This document shows, one piece after another, positions 8,401-14,652 of a stretch of DNA of 14,652 nucleotides (positions are counted from its first letter, which is position 1; every line of letters begins with the position of its first letter). Under the pieces are notes generated by a model, which saw only the letters and a list, made by a program, of their open reading frames with translations, did not search any database and was not told the origin of the DNA. The stretch spans positions 1 through 14,652 of the forward strand of contig CAJVPP010002489.1 in assembly GCA_910592005.1 (NCBI GenBank), in the 5' to 3' direction. A program made the translations under genes and the position numbers. The DNA is from Funneliformis mosseae. Lineage: Eukaryota > Glomeromycota > Glomeromycetes > Glomerales > Glomeraceae.

Positions 8401-9839
8401 GTGTTAAGTAATATAATTGAATAACTGTCAAATGGAAGAACAGTTAGGTCTGGCAAAGGCTTTATTGGGTATTGATAAGGATTAGTAAGTTTGGAAAGTG
8501 CAACCTCCTGTAGCATAAGGTTAGAAAGGCTGGATCTTCATCTTATATGTTTGTTGTATTATATTTTGATCTCTGTGCAAAATTGGGATGGGAGTTTCAT
8601 GGTATAAAAATTGTGAATATTGGTTCAAACATTTGTAACTATTACTGTAGGATCGAAGAGGCTATATCTATTGCAAGGGTTGATATCTGCTTTAAAATTT
8701 GTGTCATATGTGGCTATGTAGTATTGTATAAATATTGTTTCGTTATTGATAGCTTTAATTTTTCCAATAATAAGAGTCAAAAATTGATTAGACCAAATGG
8801 TCACAAAAGTGGAGTTGTTATGTTCATTTTCTTTCATTTAAATGGGCGATGCTGGTAAGTCACAAATGGACAGGTGTGGTGGATAAGTTATTATCATTTT
8901 TCTAAAAAAGGTATCAGGCAAAAGTTGGGATTCTAATCTTTGGAACCAAAATGCACGTGATATATTTGTATTATAAAACCAGTTGATATCAAAAGATGTA
9001 AAGAGGTGACATCCATTCATTGAGGTAAGTTGATCTATAAACATTATTGAAAGGATCCAAATATTCTTGATAGACTTCCCATATACATTGTTAGGTAGAA
9101 TATATAAAATAGGTATAGAGCCACTCATGATTTGAGAGTATTCAAAGTGTTTGTCCAAGCATTTACTGAAAGTAAAACCATCTACTTTGGCAGCTGAGAG
9201 GAAAGCTGACCATCAGTCTTTAAATTTGGAAGAATTATCATATGACCAATTGGTAATTGGTAATAAGTGTAACCATTTTAAGAGTTGGAGTTGCATGATT
9301 CTCAATCTAGCAGTATTTCCTAGAAGAGTTATATCATTTATCATTTTTAATAAATCAGAGGCTTTGGCTAGCATTTGTTTGTCATACAGGTGGGTTAGGT
9401 TGTATATAAAGGTGGAATGTATGATTGCTGCTAATAGGGACTTGGTTAAACGTAGTTTGTTCTTGAAGAATGCTTTGAATGAAGCTATCATCATATTACA
9501 GAAAGTAGATGGTAGAAAAGTTAATTTAGTTTTATAAATGATTTTGGGAATAACTACTGAGTTAAAAACTGCAACTATTTGTTTTGCTGTGAGCCGTTTT
9601 TTGTCTAACACATTTTTAAATTTTTTGAATTCTGTTGTGACTTGATTTTGAATGTATGTAGTATTGTCAAAAAGTGAAATCCACACTCTAAGGTAACGGG
9701 TGGAATCTTTAATAGAGAGTGAGAAGAGCCATATATTTTTGTCATTAACCCTAAAGTTAACAATACTAGAGTCTCTAATATTTGTCATTAAAACTGATTT
9801 TTTCCAATTTACTTGTATACTATTTAAGGTATAGAAGGA

Positions 9840-10727
9840 ATCAGCAATATTCATTATATTTTAAAGATCCACTCTAGAATCTGCCATCCAGAGTGTATCA
9901 TCCATATAAGCGAGTACTGAAATGTGATTTGAAAATTGATCAGATGACCTTTTGGTTATGTCTTTCCTCCAATTGACACTTTGAGTGTATCCTAATATTT
10001 AATTCTGAATTTTGCACAATAAGGGATCATAATAAATGCATCATAAAATTGGTAAGATGATTTCTCCTTGATCTATTCCTAACAGAACATAATAGGCATC
10101 AGTATCACCGTATACTGTAAAAATTTTATTGAAGCGAGGGGCAAAAATTGAGATTATAAGGTGGACAAATAACATAGGAAGGTGTAATCTCAGTAATGCC
10201 CGAATCAACATCCTGAGATTTACTCTGTCATATATTTTTGACATGTCTTGAAAAAGGATCTAAAGGTTATTATGGTGAAATGATGCGTCATATTTAATGT
10301 TATTCAAAATGTTGATGAGTTTGAAAGTGCTTTTAAAGGGTAGACCAGCGAAATTGTTACCTTTAAGGATGTTGTTCTTAGCTAGTATAGAGAGAAGTCT
10401 ACTATTGACTAACTTAATAAGAGCTTTTCTAAGACATTCTAAAAGGGTAATCAGACGAGTATGATTTAGATTATATTTCCATAGTTTAGGTTTAAGAATG
10501 GGATATACATAGGCTAAGTACCATCAATTAGGTGTTAGGTTATGAATTGGGCAACAACATGCAATTTTCCAAAGACATTTAGAGGCAAACGAGTCGAGAT
10601 GTTTGAGCATTTCATTTAATATTTTTGATGGACCAGGAGCTTTATTATCAGGTAGAGACTTGATGATGCCAGACCATTCTTCTTCAGTAGGGGGTTGCAT
10701 TAGGGGCTCATATATATTAGGATCCAA
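9840..10727 (-). other. ORF2 reverse transcriptase core
   Basis: Ordered motifs in one frame are EEEWSGIIKSLPDNKAPGPS (motif 0, with the PGPS box), NEMLKHL, TRLITLLECLRKALIKLVNS (motif 1), NNFAGLPFKSTFKLI (motif 2), FQDMSKIYDRV (motif A with the catalytic Asp), LGIDQGEIILPIL (motif B region), and LAYMDDTLWMADS (motif C). Both Asps of YMDD are kept. Stops interrupt after NLTPN, before ILFQD, after LPIL, before ILGYTQ and after RVDL. Thumb sequence follows (NWKKSVLMTNIRDSS and onward) to about 9213. Confidence 0.92.
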
Positions 10728-11419
10728 ATTATCTAATAAGACATAATCATTTTTCCATGAATCTGAAATTGTTGAGTTGGAGTATCTTGAGCCAACTACC
10801 TGTTGAAAGTGTCAAGCAGTTTCTTTTTTTACTTCTATAAGATCTGTAAGTAGCTCTTTTTTTGGGCTATTATTATTGATATATCTATCCAATAGAATAG
10901 TGATACAAGGATGATCAAGAAGAGAATTAAACATAGCTGATTGTTTTGTGATAAAATTTTCACATCTTCGATCAATTGCCTCTTTAATTAATTTTACTTT
11001 GTGTTCTATTTCTTGTATTTTGCCGCAGCTATAAATAATTTCTTTAGATCTTTGAGAAGAAGGAATGTTTCTGATAAGAAATTCAAAGAATATGCAGTTG
11101 ACATAGGTAGGGTGATATTATATTCATGTGCAAATTGTGAGGCTTTATCAAACAACCGTCTCTATTGGGTATTATATACTTCTTTAGAGAGATAAAATCT
11201 GAAGTATCGTTCCAACTTGTGTATTAATTTGATACGTTTGTAAATTACTTTAAGCAATTTGAGTTAGAGATCATGGGTGTGATGGGAAGTGTGTTTATTA
11301 GGAATGTGTTTCTTAGCTACGTCTATAATGGCTTTTTGAAAGAGATCCCAGGTGAAGTTTACTTTGTGAATGTTGGAAATATTATCGAAATCCATTAAAA
11401 TTAATCTTAATTTTTTACA

Positions 11420-12301
11420 TCAGTCCTCGACCGCCTCAGCAAATGTAGACCAATCATCCTTTGACATATCGTGATAAAGAAAAATGAATTTCTTCACCAT
11501 TGAGGCATTATTAAAACTTGGGTTGATGGAAGCAAAAGCAATAGAGGCAGATACAATATAATGGTCTGAGAGAGATGTATCTACTGGGATAACTTGATGA
11601 TTGTTGAAATCAGGAAGTAAGGCAGGTGCAATAAATATATAGTCAATTGTCATCCGTGTAGAACCTTGTATGTATGAGTGGAGGTTATTACTATTTTCAA
11701 TTGCTTTAACGAAATCAATTGTATTGATAAAATTATTGTTAGTAATATGATCGAGAAAACATTGAGAGTGTGTAGGATTGTGAGATCTGGATGGATCTGT
11801 ATTAAAATTTCCTAGAATAATAAGATAGAAATTAGCATGAATAGCTTCATCTATGAGGATACGCGCTTGTTGAATTATTTTTAAACGAAGGGGTTCGTCA
11901 GAACATGATAATTATATGTTGATAATACGAAATTTGTTTTTGTTTTTAAATTGAAAATTGAGATAAAAAATTCGATTGAAATAAGAAGAGTGGCAAAAAA
12001 TGTGATTGGCAAGGTATTTCTTAACTAGAAAACCAACTCCAAAACCAGATTGATAAGCGTCTTATTCATTAGAAAAAAAAGGGACAAATTTGTTGTTGCA
12101 TATCATTTTGAGAGAAGAATACTGAGAGGCTGAAATAAAATTGGTTTTTTGTACTGAAATGATATCAAGGTGATTGATGGAATAAAAATCAAATAAAACT
12201 TTTTGTTTGGTCACATCTAGTAAAGAATGAGTATTATGGGTTGTAATATTAAAAAATGTGAAGGTGTGTTTATGTTGTATAATATTATTTGTTAAATTCA
12301 T
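11420..12301 (-). other. ORF2 AP-endonuclease domain
   Basis: The exonuclease-endonuclease-phosphatase fold is recognised from FFNITTHNTHSLLDVTKQKV (N-terminal strand with Asn), HLDIISVQKTNF (where the metal-binding Glu is expected; codon at 12148-12146 now reads Lys), ILGNFNTDPS (usually GDFN; Asn codon at 11809-11807) and RMTIDYIFIAP followed by SLSDHYIV, whose SDH catalytic pair is intact. TAA stops fall after FFSNE (next to 12062) and after FRIINI (about 11911), and a TGA follows FAEAVED (about 11420). The domain is inactive on sequence grounds. Confidence 0.88.
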
Positions 12302-12310
12302 GATAATAGA

Positions 12311-13617
12311 TTAAAAGAAGAGGTCAGGGTAGGTAGAGCTGGATTCATCTTCGTTAATTCAAACCACGTCTGGTTTGATTAATTGAGGAATGGGTATGTG
12401 AAGTAATTCATTATTTTTCCCATAAATGAATTTTTGAATACGGGCTACTGCTTCTAGTACAGTATTAAGCTTTTCAATATTTTCTTTGTTGTTTAAATAA
12501 AGCTCTTCATTTTCTTGGGTGAGCCATTCAATTTTGTTTTCATATTCAGTAATTTTGGATTCTGAGGTGTTTACTCCCTCTTTATATTGAGATTCGTTAG
12601 TTTTCATATCCACTTTACCTTTGCCTTTGTTGATGGCATTTAATTTCGCAGCTTTTTCTGGGGTAATAATGAAGATATTTAGGTGTCATTTCACAGTGTT
12701 AAGATGATGAACTGTAAAGGTAAGATTCTGATGGATCTTAGCAAGAGTGTTAGTAAGAATATCTAGTTTAAGCATGATTTTTTTAGCGTCAGATGGTTCC
12801 TATCTAGTCTGATTGTCTAATTGCTAATTTAATGATAAGTAATTGTCTTCAACTTGGTCTAATCAGGATTTATTGGCATGAATTGAATCATTTAATAAGG
12901 AGTTACGAGAGTTGGTATGATAAACTGGAGGTTTTGAGTGTGTAAGGACAACTGGAAATTTGTCAGCTGGGGGTTTTTTGGGTCAAACACATGTTCAGTT
13001 TCTTTAACAAAAATGGATCTGACTGGTTTAGAAGGAACAGAGTAGTTCTTGAATTAGGCTGGTTTAAATTTTTGGTATAGATTTTGTGTTTGACGATCTT
13101 GAGGTGCAGCATGTTTCTTTCAGCATAAACAAAAGTCATGTCCAGATACAGCACAATGTGCATATAATTTGGTGTCAGGTTGAGTCTATATAAGTCTTTT
13201 ATCATCTAAAACTATTTGATCTTCTTTTATCGCGAAAAATAGGTCTTATTCAGATTCAAAGTGAACGAAAGCATATTGGAGATTTTGATAATTTAAACGG
13301 GCTTTAGGAATCACCCAAGTCATTGCGTTGACCGCTTTAGCAATTGGTTCTAATTCTTGATCAGAAGTATCTTTGGGTAGATTAGTGAGTTTGAGAGTGA
13401 ATTTAGATCTAAGTTTAATTTTATCAATAGTGACTGCATAAGGGTGTATACAAACAAGATCTTTAAAAATAAATTATCTTTTAATATTATTGAATATGGT
13501 CAAATCAGTGCCTTTAGCATAAAAGATGGTAGCTTGTTGCCATAGATTTTTGATTATCATGAAACATCTTAGAATATTTCCATATTTGGCGAATATCGAT
13601 CTGATTATGTACTCAGA
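12311..13617 (-). pseudogene. LINE ORF1 (RNA-binding protein: RRM-like, CCHC-like, coiled coil), degenerate and 5'-truncated
   Basis: LINE ORF1 proteins bind the element's RNA and form its ribonucleoprotein. One frame can be followed on the minus strand from 13617 to a TAA at 12313-12311, broken by about ten stops. It begins mid-domain with YIIRSIFAKYGNIL and NLWQQATIFYAKG, resembling an RRM half. A second RRM-like unit has FTLKLTNLP (RNP2-like) and LQYAFVHFES (RNP1-like). Then comes YAHCAVSGHDFCLC, a CX2CX4HX4C knuckle with Tyr in place of the first Cys. A Glu/Lys/Asn-rich coiled coil (YENKIEWLTQENEELYLNNK, about 12540-12480) precedes the end. Several stops are TGA where Trp is plausible. 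The N-terminus is missing because the hAT end lies directly against it. The frame is recognised from domain order; individual domain calls are by eye. Confidence 0.8.
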
Positions 13618-13649
13618 TTAGGGCATTTAATTGATAAAAAAAATCATAA

Positions 13650-13786
13650 TCGATGATTTAGTCGATCTCTTACTCACTTGATCGATTAAAAATCGATTTA
13701 TTTGATTGATCATATGTGATCGATTTCTTAATCGATTGCATTGTTCGATCAAAGAATAAACTAAAAATAAAATTTTAATTCTCGAT
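13650..13786. repeat. Cluster of TCGAT motifs (hAT subterminal repeats)
   Basis: TCGAT occurs eight times, at 13650, 13662, 13682, 13693, 13720, 13732, 13745 and 13782, several as ATCGATT or GATCGATT and some in opposite orientation. TCGAT is nearly absent elsewhere in this AT-rich window. Such short dispersed repeats just inside the ends of hAT elements are typical transposase-binding sites. Confidence 0.65.
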
Positions 13787-13901
13787 CATTGATTGATTTA
13801 TTAATATTAATATAAGCATCAAAAAGTTACAATAAGCTAATTTTTATCAATTACAAATATTATAATAACTACTAAAATCTCTTTAATTTGCCAACATACA
13901 A

Positions 13902-14613
13902 TTATACAAAAGGATTATAATATTTACTATTTCGTTTTACAAATAATAATTCATTAACAGTCTCTGGTTTTAAACTGGTCTGATCTTTGGTAATTTGATT
14001 TCCAGCATCACTAAAAAGCCGCTCACTTGGAATAGATGTGGCTGGTATAACTCAAATATTTTCTAGCTATTTTAAATAAAGTTAGAAATTTCTTTTTATT
14101 ATCAATCCACCATTGAAATGGATCCATTTCAGATATAGCTTGTGGAGTTCTAAAATTGTCCAAATAGTAATTGATTTCATCATCATTTTCATCTATTTCA
14201 TATGATCCAAATAAACGCGATTTAAATCCACCCGTTAGATAATTATTTCTTGAGTTTATTTGAGGCATAATTGTTTCTTCATTTTTTAATAAATGATATT
14301 CTCTTTTTAATGAAGATATTGCTATTTCACACACTTTTTCAGGCCATTTATACATTTTTTTAAATCTTGAATCTAAAAGGCTAGCAAGTACAGCAATTTC
14401 AGGTGGTGAATTAAAATATTCAAATAGCGCGTCATATATTGCTTTTTTGACAGAATTATTAATTTCTGATAAAGACATTTGTGTATTATTTAGAAAAATT
14501 TGTTCCTCATCATTATCATCATCACTTTCTTTATCATCAAGTACACTTTCATTATCTTCAGAATCCTCATCTATAGTAATATTATCATTATCTAAAAAAA
14601 AAGAATTTAAATA
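13902..14613 (-). pseudogene. hAT transposase C-terminal part (BED/RICESLEEPER-type), one frameshift, partial
   Basis: hAT transposases cut and insert the element and dimerise through their C-terminus. Open sequence begins below an in-frame TAA at 14616-14614. A run of nine T followed by AG (14602-14592 on the minus strand) looks like a 3' splice site, so an upstream exon probably lies outside the window. First comes an acidic stretch (DEDSEDNESVLDDKESDDDN), then the family block EIAVLASLLDSRFKKMYKWP, then SEMDPFQWWIDNKKKFLTLF and KIARKYL. At about 14050 one extra base shifts the frame. In the next frame are [16 protein letters not shown] and [15 protein letters not shown], the hAT dimerisation motif, ending in TAA at 13904-13902. 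The BED finger and most of the catalytic core are not in the window. Apart from the frameshift the sequence is well kept, so the copy is rather young. Confidence 0.9.
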
Positions 14614-14652
14614 TTAATAAATATAATTTAATTATTTTTAATTATTTAAATA

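Larger units (their letters stand above)
7180..12301 (-). pseudogene. LINE ORF2: endonuclease, reverse transcriptase, RNase H polyprotein, degenerate
   Basis: ORF2 would nick the target and copy the LINE RNA there. The ATG at 12301-12299 opens MNLTNNIIQHKHTFTFFNIT, the start of an AP-endonuclease fold. Reverse transcriptase is centred on FQDMSKIYDRV (about 10250-10218) and YMDD (9908-9897). RNase H lies at about 8400-7945, and a Cys/His domain runs to about 7180. The reading frame changes near 11050-11110 and again near 8283-8301. About fifteen or more stops interrupt it, including TGA or TAG at positions that are Trp in relatives (before ILFQDMSK, after LPIL, and before WSAFLSAAK). Key losses are Glu to Lys in VQKTNF and Asp to Asn in LGNFNTD (endonuclease), and Asp to Asn in YTNSSL (RNase H). 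The RT catalytic Asps survive. The end at a TAG (7182-7180) is a best guess, since the TGA after NIALND is probably a mutated Trp. Length and domain order fit a full ORF2. Confidence 0.92.
6823..13618 (-). mobile_element. LINE (non-LTR retrotransposon), degenerate, cut at its 5' side by a hAT element
   Basis: Read on the minus strand, the element runs from inside ORF1 (13617) through ORF1 and ORF2 to a 3' untranslated region that ends in a poly-A tail, seen as T13 at 6823-6835. The domain order is RRM-like regions, a CCHC-like knuckle, a coiled coil, AP endonuclease, reverse transcriptase, RNase H and a Cys/His-rich C-terminal domain. This is the plan of two-ORF, endonuclease-bearing LINEs with an RNase H, and the motifs resemble the abundant family of glomeromycotinan fungi. 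About 6.8 kb is present. The base composition is distinctly less AT-rich than the flanks. Both ORFs are interrupted by many stops, so the copy is dead. Confidence 0.92.
13619..14652 (-). mobile_element. hAT DNA transposon, 3' part (continues beyond the window)
   Basis: The transposase C-terminus is on the minus strand, so the low-coordinate side is the 3' end of the element. The sequence changes abruptly at 13619 from LINE ORF1 to TAGGGCATTTAATTG, which fits a hAT-type terminus (a YARGG-like start). A cluster of TCGAT motifs follows, as expected for subterminal transposase-binding repeats. The outside bases ACTCAGAT (13611-13618) would be the 8-bp target duplication. The other end lies outside the window, so the boundary is an inference. 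Confidence 0.75.

Noticed and set aside
8625..9158. Minus-strand frames at 8625-8837 and 8838-9158 as separate genes
   Set aside because: Same frame as the reverse transcriptase and separated only by a TAA; they are pieces of the one ORF2.
8547..9537. Plus-strand open frames at 8547-8858 and 9151-9537
   Set aside because: They lie opposite the LINE ORF2, whose minus-strand frame has clear reverse transcriptase and downstream motifs; the plus-strand products resemble nothing.
11001..11195. Plus-strand frame of 64 codons
   Set aside because: Antisense to ORF2 sequence between endonuclease and reverse transcriptase; a shadow frame.
12963..13205. Minus-strand frame of 80 codons
   Set aside because: Out of frame with ORF1, in which the CCHC-like knuckle and RRM motifs are read; a shadow.
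1..14652. CRISPR array, rRNA, tRNA, bacterial operon or toxin system
   Set aside because: No regularly spaced direct repeats, no RNA-gene structures and no bacterial gene organisation; all coding signals are eukaryotic transposons.

Overview
The window looks like nuclear DNA from a very A+T-rich, repeat-loaded eukaryote. A glomeromycotinan (arbuscular mycorrhizal) fungus such as Rhizophagus or Gigaspora is my best guess. The guess rests on the particular LINE reverse transcriptase (motifs such as FQDMSKIYDRV, GIDQGE and YMDD), the BED/RICESLEEPER-type hAT transposase and the AT-rich spacers. It is an inference from remembered family resemblance, not a database match. I see no host gene, tRNA, rRNA or CRISPR array; every recognisable coding signal belongs to a transposable element.

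Layout, left to right. Bases 1-348 are the RNase H end of a Ty3/gypsy polymerase on the + strand, cut by the window edge and ended by a stop. AT-rich spacer follows, holding a 165-bp foldback (MITE-like) element at 1612-1776. A complete but dead Tc1/mariner element lies at 1991-3618, with TA duplications, inverted repeats of about 120 bp and a ruined minus-strand transposase. After more spacer there is a probable solo LTR at about 4614-5184, then spacer to 6690.

The right half is a nest of three elements. A Tc1/mariner-type end at 6693-6822 is interrupted by a minus-strand LINE at 6823-13618, which has an A13 tail preceded by AATAAA. The LINE carries ORF1 (two RRM-like folds, a CCHC-like knuckle and a coiled coil) and ORF2 (AP endonuclease, reverse transcriptase, RNase H and a Cys/His C-terminal domain). 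Its 5' part is cut inside ORF1 by the 3' end of a hAT element (13619 to beyond the window), which shows TCGAT-rich subterminal repeats and a nearly intact transposase C-terminus. The implied order of insertion is Tc1-like first, then LINE, then hAT.

The most interesting signal is the style of decay. In both the LINE and the Tc1 transposase, most premature stops and lost catalytic or zinc-binding residues are explained by C-to-T or G-to-A changes (Trp to stop, Gln to stop, Asp to Asn, Glu to Lys, Cys to Tyr, Pro to Leu). The gypsy fragment and the hAT are much cleaner. This looks like RIP or methyl-cytosine decay acting on older repeats. No gene here appears able to work, so there is no functional pathway to describe. 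I do not see a convincing new biological system beyond these observations.
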